This document shows, one piece after another, positions 1-12,400 of a stretch of DNA of 64,000 nt. The stretch spans positions 620,001-684,000 of the forward strand of contig CAJQUN010000036.1 in assembly GCA_907163345.1 (NCBI GenBank), written 5' to 3'. The notes beneath the pieces are model-generated. The model was not told where the DNA came from. It ran no database searches and was given only the letters and a program-made list of their open reading frames with translations. The stretch's first letter is position 1. Each line of letters starts with the position of its first letter. The stretch comes from Haberlea rhodopensis. Lineage: Eukaryota > Streptophyta > Magnoliopsida > Lamiales > Gesneriaceae. Made by a program: the position numbers and the translations under genes.

Positions 1-461
1 TCCACCTGAACTCGAGTCCACATCATACCGTAATTAGTTTATAATTATTCAATCATCACATCAAACATGTATGATTCATATCAAGGCATTACATTTTTAG
101 AATGTTGAAAAATTTATTTTCTTATGAGAGTAATGGTGCTGCAATTGCTACTTGAGATGACAGAAAATAGGGAACTGTAGCAAATGGTAGAAGACTTGGT
201 GGCATAATGATGATAAAGAGCATTCTGACTATATGAAGGCAACTACGAGTTATATAGTAATGAAGTTGAGTTTGAGTTTGAGTTTGTTGGTATAAGAGAT
301 ACGGGGATCCCTCTATTCGTATTGTTTGTGTGCCACTTAGAAAAATAATTTGTGGCTCAACTTTTGAGAGGTTCCATATTGCCGAGACGAAGGGTGTACA
401 TTAAATTTAATGGTTTGAAATCATTCTCTCATATTTTTTTACTTTGGCCTTAAAAAACTAG
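1..461 (+). other. Intron of MED23 upstream of the first visible exon
   Basis: No exon, RNA gene or repeat is recognised here. The stretch is AT-rich, has no long reading frame and ends in a pyrimidine-rich tract and an AG acceptor at 460-461, so it is best read as the 3' part of a MED23 intron. The exons for the N-terminal part of the protein must lie before the window. Confidence 0.6.
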
Positions 462-3400
462 GTGAACGGATCATGGACTACATGAATATGGATGAAAGAT
501 CGATTGGGATGTTTTGGGTTGTCTCTTATACCATGGCACAGCCTGCTTGTGAAACTGTGATGAATTGGTTAACCTCTGCCGGAGTAACAGAGGTGATATC
601 TGGACCAAATCTACAGTCGAATGAGAGACTGATGGTTATGCAGGAAGTTAGCCCAGTGCCCATATCATTAATATCTGGCTTTTCCATAAATTTATGCTTG
701 AAACTGGCATATCAGATGGAAGAATCTATGTTTTCTGGACAGGTAAATGATTGCTGTACTTTTTGATCTCAAACACATGTAATTCATGGGTTCCCCAACA
801 CGTATTCCCACATGCATCAGATACAAGCTTACTGCAACGAGATTTAACACTGGATAAAGAAATAAAATATGAATATGTCAACATCAGCAAGAAGTATGGA
901 TTGCTTGAGAATACTGTAATTGTATTTTCAGCAAATGAGTAAATTATGTGGATTGCATATTTATGGAACCTCGTCGTTGCCGTAATGCTGGACCTACTTT
1001 CATCAGAAGCTGGTTATAATTTTCCTTGTGATAATCACCCTTTTGACTTTTGTTTTTAACATGATGCACTTTGAAACAGATTGTGCCTAGCATTGCAATG
1101 GTTGAAACTTATGTTAGAGTGCTTCTCATTGCTCCTCACGCTTTATTCCGTTCACTCTTGACCGTAAGTTTTTTTATTTTCTCGAAATTTAATCTTTTCA
1201 ATTTACCCTTGCTTTATAAATTCCAATTAAATTCATTCCACTTACTGAATGCTAGCCTTTATTTTCTCTTAAATGATGACCCCTTTTCAACTATAACGTA
1301 AGGTTTATTGTTCCTTTTTAATGCGAACATCTAAATAAATGCCAAAAAATTCTCAGGTGAGAATGAATTAAGATACAGTCAACATGATATACTAGTTTTA
1401 GTTTATGATGATACCTTGAGCGTTATCAACTTGTTTGATGTCATTCATGTGTATGATACTGTGCTTTTGTATAATTGATGCAATTTTTCCTTATTTTCTA
1501 CTCTTCTGATTTAGGAATATCACGGTATTTATTGCCTTTTCATTAACTAGTTGAGGGAACATGGTTTACATGTGATATTTCATATTAGTTTATGTATATT
1601 GGGCATTTGTGCTGAAAGCCTTCAGTCCTTGCAGTGAAATTATAATGTTGTAGTGTCTCATAATTGTTCTGAATAAACTTAGCTTCAGAAAGTAAATAAG
1701 ATGAATGAATTTCCAACGTAAAAAAGAAGTGCAAGATACATCTTATATTTTGTCGTTAAAATTTTGTTCTGTATAGATATTTGAATGCTATTGAAGGCAG
1801 GTGCACAGAGAAACAATGTGTCCTCGGAACTCAATTATTAAGAAAATTTGGTGTTGGATGATAGAGTTTTACTTATCAAGAACTCTAGATAAATATTTTT
1901 ATTTTAATATTCATAAGAGTGTTGATAAGTTTGCTAGGAGTTTTAGTTTATCTAAAATAGTATACTAGTTTATCTTTTTATTTATTATCTTCCTAGATTT
2001 TAGGATTATGAGTCTTCTATAAATATAAGACATATGGTTGTATTTATTAGAAGATTGGAACAATCATTAAAGAGAAGACTAGATTGAGTCTTTCAAATAA
2101 TTCTTTTCTTCAAACTTACATGGTATCAGAGCTTTAGGTTTGAAAAAAAAAATAATCTAAGGTTAAAAGTTTATCAAACCCTAGCCGTCTGCGAGTTGTT
2201 GCTATTTCAACTCAACCGCCGGTGGCTAGGCCTTCAAACAGTTGCTGTAGAGCAAATCGAAGCTGCAGCCTCGACAACACCCATCTTCCTCCAGAATCCC
2301 CTTGTGACAAAAAACGCAGAGCCTGAATCCACACAAACAAGGGAGAAAACTCGAGTCTGTGTGGTCTAACTCTTCAAAGCATATTGGGCATGATGTGGGG
2401 ACTGGCCCAACATTCTTACATCCCCAAACAGATGCTCCAAAACCAATGCGCCGCTCGGAATTCAAGGGGAAACTATACTGCTTTGACAAAGTGGGCAGTC
2501 ATTGAGGCCGAAAAGTATCATCCACCCTCCAAGCCCGGCAATTCACTGAACAATGGGTTTGCATTTAGGGTTTTGATTTTGAAATTAGGGTTTTCTAATT
2601 TGGGGATTTTGTGCAATTTGAGATTTTTAATTTAAGGACATGTTTGGTTGAAATTCGAAATTTGACATTCTTTTGGCAATTTGGACTTTTCAAATTAATT
2701 ATGGGTTATAAATATCAATTTGTGATTTTGAAAAAAAAAAAAACTTTTCTGGTTCCATTACCCCTCTTCGCGGGTGAAATCTCATCATTCCAGACTACCG
2801 CCCATCATCTTAATGGTCGGAATTATTTTCAATGGGCAAAGGGTGTCAATGGTGAATTCTCATCTCCAGCCTCAAACCTTAGAAGTTGCTGCCTCAAACC
2901 GCTTTTGAAAGCTCTACCTCACCGATCCGTGAGGATTCTCATGTGCCTACATTCCATCAGCAAGCTTGGTCTCATAAACATCTATAGCCAACCTTGAGGG
3001 GAGTAGATAATATCAATCTATTGTTGAAGACTCAGTCTCTCAAAAGAGGAACAGACGCTGACTCCCAAAATAAAGGAGGAGACGTAGACTAGCAGACGCA
3101 AACTCCCAAAAGTGGAGGAGATGTAGACTAGCAGACGTAGACTCACAAAAAAGGAGCAGACGCAGACTCACAAAAAAGGAGCAGACGCAAACTCACAAAA
3201 GAGGAGCAGACGCGGAATCCAAGAAAAGGAAAGAGGAGCAGACGTAGACTCCAAGCAAAGGAGCATGACTTTGAGAAAGAGGAGGAAGTGTCAAACAAAA
3301 TTTGATAACATTTTGACGAAGGCTCTTCACTATCTTAAATTTGAAGACATGAGTTCCAAGCTGAGCATGATAAACATATATGACAGCTTGAGGGGGAGTG

Positions 3401-6400
3401 TTGAATGATAGAGTTTTACTTATCAAGAACTCTAGATAAATATTTTTATTTTAATATTCGTAGGAGTGTTGATAAGTTTGCTAGGAGTTTTAGTTTATCT
3501 AAAATAGTATACTAGTTTATATTTTTATTTAATTAGATTTAGCTTCCTAGATTTAGGATTATGAGTCTTCTATAAATATAAGATATATGGTTGTATTTAT
3601 TAGATTGGAACAGTCAATAAAGAGAAGACTAGATTGAGTTTCTCAAATAATTCTTATCTTCAAACTTACATTTGGGTATAGATTTGATGTTCGAAAGACT
3701 TCAATTTTAGATTCCGAAATACTGTATGTATCACGTGTTCGAACAGTAAATCAAAAAATTTAACCAGATCCTCTGTCTCCATTCATGAATCACTGCTTCG
3801 AAAGGAAAATCTATATCCAGAATTTTATGTATGACGCCTCATGAAAATTGTCCTTAGGATTTATAGAGTGTATTTTAATATCTAAACTCTATCCTAAGTC
3901 AAAAATGAACTATCTAGGAACATTATAAGATTTTGTTTAAGTCACATTTAATATATAACTAAATTGTTAAAAAAATTTGAAAAGTTCTCCCTCTAAAAAT
4001 GCTCTCCAACCCCAATCCACCCGTCAAACCACCGATCCCATCCATCCCATGACCACCGTCGCCCTACTTTGCCATCTACCATCGTGATATACCTTTAGTT
4101 AATAGGGCTTCCGTCGATCAACGCAAAACCGAGCCGTTCGTAGCAAATCGTGAGCATCTTCGCTAATCCATCCTCACTCAGCCAACCCGATCTTCTGTGT
4201 TTCGACCACAAACCCAGACAAGCTCTCTTCTGTGAACCAGTTCGCTCGGCCGAGAACCGTGCGTAGCCATCGAACCCACAAGTTTGATATCTTAGTTACG
4301 CACGGTCGTACCATTCTCCTTGAGTTTCATTAGTGCGAATATATCCTTTGCTCCCTCAATCCCTTCGCCCATAGTGAGAATGAGAGGAAACATACCCAAG
4401 AACCACTATAACCGCCGTCATTTGGACTTTCCGGCCCGGCATGCCATTCCTTTCTCGCATAATACCCACCAGTAATAGAGCATGATGAATCCCATATGGA
4501 CCGTTTAAGGAGCAACACAACATTTGTAATGGTGTCCGCGATCTAAGAGCATCAAGGCAGTTTCCTCTAAGGCGCGACCAAGAGGTCCTAAGACGTTTGA
4601 TAAAGGATACAATTAAGTTTCTTCACTAATTTTCCGGAAGAATGGCGTCTTGGAGAAATGAGGCGCACTTTTGAAAAGTTGGGGATAGTCTGAGATGTAT
4701 TTATTCCTCCGGGACGTGATAGAAGAGGCAAGAAGTTCGGGTTCGTGAGGTTTGACGGAGGTATTGATGTGAATCAAATATGGATATGTTCATTCAAGTT
4801 GAGAGCGAACATTCCAAGATTCAGCAACACCTCAAGGCTAGCCGTGATTAGTAACCGCCAAACGGTGATCGATCAACGTGTCCCGAGTAAGTTGAATGGA
4901 AAGACAGTCGGAGAAGCAGGTGGAGGAGAACAAGGCACTAAGACTACAAAAGTTGAGGGACTTTGGGAAACTTTAACGGACAAATTGATAGGTATAAAGA
5001 AGGAGAGATGGTGCATTTGGGGAGATTTTAACACGATAAGACGACGAACGGAGAAAAGAGGCAGAAATTTGAATTCCAGCGATCGAGAAATCGGTGAGTT
5101 TGACGCGTTCATAAATCAGTCAGGGCTTATTGACTTATCTTTGGTAGGGCGAAAGTATACATGGTACCGCCCAGATGGTTCGTGTGTGAATCGAATTGAT
5201 AGATTTCTTATCTCAACCCCTGTGTTTACAAGAGTTGCCAAATGCAACACAATGGGGAATACAACGTGCATTCTCAGATCATTGTGCAATCATGATCAAA
5301 ATACATACAATTGATTGGGGATCGAAACCTTTTAGGGTCCTTGACTCATGGCTGCAGCATCCGGACTTCAACGACGTCATTGTACAAGAATGGGAGAGAT
5401 TCAACGTTCAGGGATGGGGGAGGGTTCGTCCTAAAGGAAAAAATGAAAATGCTAAAAATGAGGCTGAAAATTTGGAATAAAGACATTTTCGGGGTGGCGA
5501 ATGTAAAAATTGAACAAACAAACTGAAAATACATGAATGGGATGAAATCGCCGAACAAAGAGAGTTGTCCATAGAGGAGGCCGCCTTGCATAGAGAAGAG
5601 GTGCTTAAGATACCACAACAGAATGGATGAAATACACTCCTATATCAGAAAACAAGAATCAAATGGATAAAGGATGGAGATGTCAACTCGAGTTTCTTTC
5701 ACAAATTTATTAATAGGAGAACGAAAAAAATGAGATCCCGGGAATTGAAATTGATTGACAGTGGGTTGACATGGTTCAGGGGGTGAATAATGGGCCCCTT
5801 TTAAAAGCAATTAAACGGCTGAGTTTGGAGAGGATGAAGTGAGGAAGGTTGTCTAGGATTGCGACAATGTGAAGAGTCCAGGTCCAGATGGATATAACTT
5901 TAGGTTCATCAAGCATTTCTGGCATATCCGGAAGGTTGATTTCATGATACTTTTAGAGGAATTCCACAGGAATGGAAGATTAATTAAGGGGGGAATCCTT
6001 TGTTCATAGTCTTGATACCTAAAAAGGAAAATCCGGTGAGCATTGGTGAATAGATGAATGGATAGACATTCAGAAATGGGTCTTCCAAGATTCATCATAG
6101 TGGTTTCGAGGGGGGGGGTGCGTAGAAGAGTGTTGAATGATAATAACACTAAATTCTGGAGGGATCTATGGGTATTGGAGGAGAGTTTGAAGAGTAGGTT
6201 CCCAATGTTATCATCTATAGCTAGGTATGAAGATATTCTAGTGGGTAATATGTGTGAGCGGATTGAGGGTATTTGGTTAGAATTGAGACACCCTCACTTG
6301 AGAATGAGAGCTAAGGGGATATTAGAACAATTCTTTCTGGCAGGATTTCTTTCTACGAATTAGCTTCTATGTCCGGATCTAACAGCTATTAAGGATCTAT

Positions 6401-9400
6401 GAATGCCGGGATTTCAATCCGGAATAATAATAATATAATGTTTGAAAGTCGTTCATACGAGCGACGCTCATCTTTCAGGAAGCAAGTTGACTTTCCCCTC
6501 TTATTTTGAACATCTTTCTTGGTCTCTCCTTCTGTTCATTCATTTCTGAAAGAAGTTATGGTTAGAGGCGAGATTTTTTGATTGGGAATTAGAACTTTTT
6601 TTGATTCACTAACTTTTATTGGCAGGACAACTTTAGCTCAGGATAAGGAGGATGGGTGGGAATGTCATCACTATTCTACAAAATAATTCTCGGTTCGATC
6701 GGTTTATCACATTATTCGAGACGAGGATGAACTTCCAGAGGGAGATCTACATCATCTTTTGAAGCAATTTGGAGTTCTGCAGCCCCTCAATGTTTGCTTG
6801 GAGATAATCAGAGATAGAGTTCCAACCTATGAGAACTTACAGATCAGGAGTATCAGGACATGACCTATTTCGGATTTGTGTGCAGTGTGTCAGTTCGTGG
6901 AGGAAACACCAAAACATCTTTTATTTACTTGCTCGATATATCATTATCTTTGGATGGAAAGTTATGTATGGTGGGTTTTCAAGTGGTCACTCACAAGGAA
7001 ACAGTTAGTCACCTTATTCAGCATAGAGGTTTGTGGTGTCATCATAGAGGAAGGAAATGATGGTAACAATTTGGCTAGCAGTGATATGGACTATTTGGTT
7101 AGACAGGAACAGAAGAATATTTAGAGATCCAGACCGTGGAAAAGAACTTGTTGGATTACATAAAATGCAGAAGTTGGATTTGGATTAAGAGCAGAAGCAG
7201 ACAGATCCATTCATTACGTTTCTAGATTGGTCTAGGGAACTGATTATTTGCTTATTAGATTCTGAGTGCTAGGTGTCTTTTCTTTTAGCTTTATTTGGTA
7301 TTTTGTAAATTTAGGGTGCTTCTTGTACTCCTTTTATATTTATAAATTTTATTTTGTCTTATAAAAAAACATTTAATATATAACATAACCCTGTAAATTC
7401 ACTTAGAAAAGAAGACACAGGAAACAAATGACTAATGGTGGGATAGACAATGAAAAACCTAAAGCAGTCTATAATCAGCAAGAAAGCTCCCAATATCGCC
7501 GGTCAGCCGTGGAGCTTCCATTCGGCAATTAGCACTGAACAATAACCGCTGCAATAAGTTGAAGTCTCTTTCAGTTGGTTGTAGAACTGAGGTGGAAAAT
7601 GGGGAAGAAAAGGGCTAAAGGCTGAAAAGAGTGCGAGAAAAAGAAGATAATACAAGGCCATTTGAACTTTGAGGGAAGAATGTGATATATCATTATTGCC
7701 TGTCTTTTCAAAAACCTGGATTAGGAATGTCTACATCATTTTCTACACCACAAGCTGTTTGGATTTCTCCAAATAGCCTGGTGACCCATCCAAATTGTTC
7801 TAGATGTTATGTGATGTTTTCTTCTTGTTGATGAGTTGTGGTATATTATGATCTGAAGATATTGTCTCATCATGGTGACGTATTCCCTAGATGTTCAAGG
7901 GAAAGATTTCTAATCCCGTTGCTGATTAGCAGAGGAGTATGTCAAACTACAAAATCATAGTTTAGCCATATTGTATGTTCCACTTCCAAATCTGTCTATT
8001 GCATCATTGCTTTACTACATCTAGGGGTGTAAACGAATCGAATCAAGTCGAATATGAAGAAAATTTTAAGGCTCGAATTCGGCTCGAAATAGGTCTATTC
8101 AGGTTCGAGCTCGATTCGAAGTTCGAATAATTTAAATTTTTTGGCTCGAGTTCGTCTCGAATGAGCTCGAGCTCGAGTTCGGCTTTAAAAATTCAAACCT
8201 GCTCGCTAGCTATTCGAACTATTACTTGAAAATAAATACTCGAAAGGTTCGAAATATATTTATTTAATATAAAAATATATATTAATAAAATATTAAAGCT
8301 CGCGAGCCGTCGAACAAAATAATTTGGGCTCGAGTTCGGCTCGAATAAAAGTTCAAACATGTTCGAGTTCGTCTCGAATTCGATAATTTCGAATACGAAT
8401 CGAATGGGCTCGAGTTCGGCTCGAAAAGCTCGCGAACAAGCTCGAAAAGCTCGCGAACATGCTCGGTTCGTTTACACCCCTAACTACATCCTGTTGTTAT
8501 TTGGCTTGACTGGAGTCATTTTGTTTTGTGGGGCAGAACTTCGAGTTCAACTTGTGATTCACCTATGAAAGAAAGTTCTATGCTCTCCATGGTGCTTGTG
8601 TTGAAATATATGCCCAATCTGTCCCAACAGGTGTCATCTAATGCTCTCTGTCTCATCAACACATGTAATCACTATAGTTGCTGATTTCCTTAGTAATTTG
8701 TTTGAAATCAGCAGTCATATGGCTTCATTTAACTGTGATGTGACACTATATCATCATTTTTTTTCTTGGGCTCGAGCTCGACTAGCTGTGTAAATAGTAC
8801 AATACCCTTAAAATTGTCAGACTATGGTATTGTGAAACGGCCATGAGGAGAACATTAAGGTTCTTTTTTTTTTTTTTGGTTTTTTCATACTGTAAAAATA
8901 AAGTGGAACATAAAGCTTTTCGACTTCTGTACATACTGTAAATAAAGTGGAATATAGTAAGCAAGAAGCTGGTTGTTAGGGATGAACAACAGAAGTTTTG
9001 GAAAGATAGGGGTGTTCAGATGCCTATGTTTCGTAATGGGGTTTCTTATAAATTCTGTTTAAAGAATTTGATTTGTTTCTGTTCGATTACTTTTCTCTTA
9101 CTATTAATGTGTAAAAACCTTGTATATATGATTGATGTTTGTGGTTTCCTACTTAAATTTCTCACAGTTTTACTATAATTGCTTAACTCGGTCATTTCAA
9201 TTGCAGCTACTGGCCCAGAGGAATCAAACCTCATTTAGCAAATCTGCTTCTTCTATCTTGGTGTTTGAACTTCTGAACTACCGGTTGCTATCAGTTTACA
9301 GGTGAAGCATTGAGTGTTTTATATGTCAGAAGAATTTTTTTTCATCTAGCTTATACACTATTGAGGATCAGCATTTTGGTATGCAACTAAGGCATGCTGT

Positions 9401-12400
9401 AATTCATGTTGCGAAATGTGTCCTAGTGCTTTTGTGCTGAAAAATGCACTCTCGGTGTTCAACAAGAACATGGAAACATGCTTACGAAAAATTGACGTGA
9501 AATTCAACTTCTCTTCCTCGTTTTGGCTTGTTATTTTGAATATGGCACGAGTCATGAAATTGTATCCTCTATGTCATATTCTCTAACGGTCTTGAGTTTT
9601 GGAGCTTGTTATGGGACCATGGATTGAATATCCTCAAAACAGAAGTGGTTCCTTTCTTGTTAGATTTTCACCCCTTTCAATATATGTGTCAATTGTTGGA
9701 TTGGGGCTTGATAAAAAGAATCTTTCAATATTTTAGCAAAATTCCTGTTGAGAATTTTTTTCATTAATTCTTTATTCATCTCAACTCCTTATAAATACAA
9801 AATCTACTCTATATCAACTACTAAGATAAAATCAAATCCTGAGATAACTATTTCTAATCCCATGTTATAGGTCACAGGAGATATTGACAAGAGTCCTTTC
9901 TTAAAGTAAAAACTAGAGTCCTACGAATGAAGTAAACTAGAGGTTTTATACCTTGATTTCCTTGTTTTTGAATCTGCTATATATGAAGCGTTGGTAAACA
10001 ATGGGCTGCCTGAGTTCTTTTTTCCATGTGAGTGGTCACGTGTGTGTCCTATTATGTGCGTGGTCAAGTGTGTGGCCTATTAAATCACCCACCCTTTGGG
10101 ATTCGAGTTTGTTTGCAAACTCGAAGGAACTGGTACTGTTCTGCCATAGTTGAAGCTTCTTCGCAAGAAGAATCGATGGGTGACAGCCCTTTGTGGTATA
10201 CAATTTTTTTTATCGTACCTCAATGTATAAGCTTATCCCAAAAGTCTTGGGGCAGTGGTCGAAACTCTCCTTGTAGGATTGGTGGAAGGATGGGAGTGTT
10301 GCCACAATCTCTCTTGAATAATTAGGAGAAGCTTGGAAGAATCTAGAAGCTTCCACTTATACACCACCTGTCCAACCCGTCATATACCTTAAAAGGGCCA
10401 TAATAATGAGGGGACAACTTTTTATTAGTTTCGGCTCTTAGCAAACGGTCCTTGCGTTCTTCAGTGCTACATCCCGATTTTGCAACTCATAGTCAACCGG
10501 TGAAAGTCGTAAGAGGCCACAATTGCTACTACAATCTTCCCTGTCATCCCTGGCTTTAGTCCGCCTTGTTGCATTATTTTTGGACACCATTTAATTTTCT
10601 CGCTCATGCTCATTGACTGTTTGAATCTCTTTATATGTTTCTATGAATGCTTTTAACTGTTGTTGTAAAGCCTGGAAATCCCCCCCCCCCCCCATTACAA
10701 CCTCTGGTACCAATTTGTCACGATCCTGTGTTATCAATCTTGTCATGGGATGATGGATTGAAAAATACTCAAAATTGTAAGTGTTTCCTTGTGGATTTTC
10801 TCCCCATTTGATCTATGGTGTCAATTGTTGGATTGAAGTTCATTAAAGAGAATCTCCGATCTTTTAGCAAAATGCCTCTCACAGAAAATTTGTTGATGAT
10901 TCAAATCCTTATAAATACAAAGAGTCTACTCTATACCAACTTTTAAGAATTAACCAAACCGTAAGATAACTATTTCTAATTATACCATGTTTGTAGGTCA
11001 TATGAGGCATTGACAAGAGTCATTTATTGAACTAACAAGTAGACCTAAGAATGAAAACTAGAGCCTTTCCTTAATTTCCTTGTTCTTGAATCTGCCGTGT
11101 AAAGCGTTGGTAAACAATGAGCTGCCGGACGTTTTTTTCATGTGTGTGGTCACATGTGTGGCTCATTACAAATTTGTTCAATATCTTCTTCTTAGATCAA
11201 AACTAGGAAGGATCTTGAAATGCTTGATGTTAATGTATTTGTTTACTGGTGGCATTGATATTTTTTTTATGCAATCAAAATTTCAATAGCAAATTGTTTT
11301 GTATGTTTTCTGTTCAAGGTACCAAGGGAAGAGCAAAAGTCTGATGTATGACATCACCAAAATGGTGGCTACATTGAAGGGCAAACGTGGAGATCATCGT
11401 ATTTTTAGACTGGCTGAAAATTTATGCATGAATCTTATATCATCAATGAGGGAATTTTTCTTTGTGAGGAGGGAAGGGAAGGTGGAAAACTATCTTTAGA
11501 TGGTATATCTTTTGTAATTTGTTCTGGTACAATGACACTGATCTCCTGTTCTACCGATGCTCTTGTCCCAGGGTCCAACTGAGTTCACTGAAACTTTAAA
11601 CCGGATAACAATAATTAACCTTGCTATCATCATCAAAACTCGTGGCATTCCAGAGGTAGAGCACCTGGTATACCTCCAAACGATGTTGGAACAGATACTG
11701 GCCACCAGTCAACATGCATGGTCGGAGAAGACCCTTCGCTATTTTCCTTCTATTTTACGTGATGCCTTGGCTGGCCGGGTAGATAAAAAGGGCTTGGCCA
11801 TTCAGCAGTGGCAACAGGTAATTTATTATGTTACACCTCGTTGTTTTGGAATGAGAGTTCTAATCAATATGCAGAATATTTTGGTTATGTTTCTGGTATT
11901 TGTGTAAATTTGTTTGATAATTTGAATTATGTAATATATGCTTGGATATGTTTTCTGAAGGAGTCATTTTTTTATTTTAGATGTCATATTATGTTAGAAT
12001 TTGTTGTTTTTGTTTAGTTTTTAATTATAATATTCAAAAAATTTAAAATAGTGTTGTAAATTAAAATATAATGTAATACATACAATTTCCCTATACATAA
12101 TAAATTGAAATATATTCTATTGGGAAATGTGAACATGAGGTGGAAATTGTTTTTGAAAATGAATTTGAAAATTATTTGTTATGCATGTTTATGTTCCCCG
12201 GAAATGAAAATAGATCTTGGTAAAAATAGCCTTTGCTTTTCCAACTTATCTTGAACTCGTGTTCCTTTATTCATGTTTTTTTTATCAGAAAAATAAATAT
12301 TATATTAAAAAATAGGGTACCAAAAGTACTCCAAAAATCACAGAAAATATCCCAAACAAGATAGACCCTAAGCTAGAGTGCTAATAAAAACCCTAGGTTC

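Larger units (their letters stand above)
1852..3670 (+). mobile_element. Non-autonomous Copia-type LTR element with captured RING-finger fragment
   Basis: Two direct LTRs of about 270 bp (1852-2120 and 3399-3670), each starting TGTTG and ending ACA, are bounded by a perfect 5-bp target duplication TTTGG (1847-1851 and 3671-3675). TGGTATCAGAGC at 2121-2132 is the initiator-tRNA-Met primer binding site; a purine-rich tract (TTGAGGGGGAG, 3388-3398) precedes the 3' LTR. The 1.28-kb interior has no protease, integrase or RT. It contains an antisense RING fragment, a short gag remnant and a short tandem repeat. It sits in the second visible MED23 intron, in the sense orientation. The LTRs differ at few positions, so the insertion is relatively young. 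Confidence 0.92.
3960..7368 (+). mobile_element. L1-type LINE, internally deleted and frameshifted
   Basis: A perfect 16-bp target duplication ACATTTAATATATAAC flanks the element (3944-3959 and 7369-7384), and the 3' end is a short A-rich tail, both hallmarks of target-primed L1 insertion. In order I can read an ORF1 RNA-binding domain end (about 4660-4790), an endonuclease region with WGDFN and SDH (about 5010-5290), an RT start (SPGPDGYNF, about 5874-5900), a later RT/linker part (about 6110-6330), a reverse-transcriptase zinc-binding region (about 6870-6960) and the C-terminal tail. The central RT is missing and several frameshifts occur, so it cannot move by itself. Plant L1s are usually about 6 kb; this copy is 3.4 kb. 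Confidence 0.92.

Noticed and set aside
2226..2489. RING gene as a functional host gene
   Set aside because: It lies wholly inside an LTR element, lacks an ATG at the proper place, has an upstream in-frame stop and ends right after the zinc ligands.
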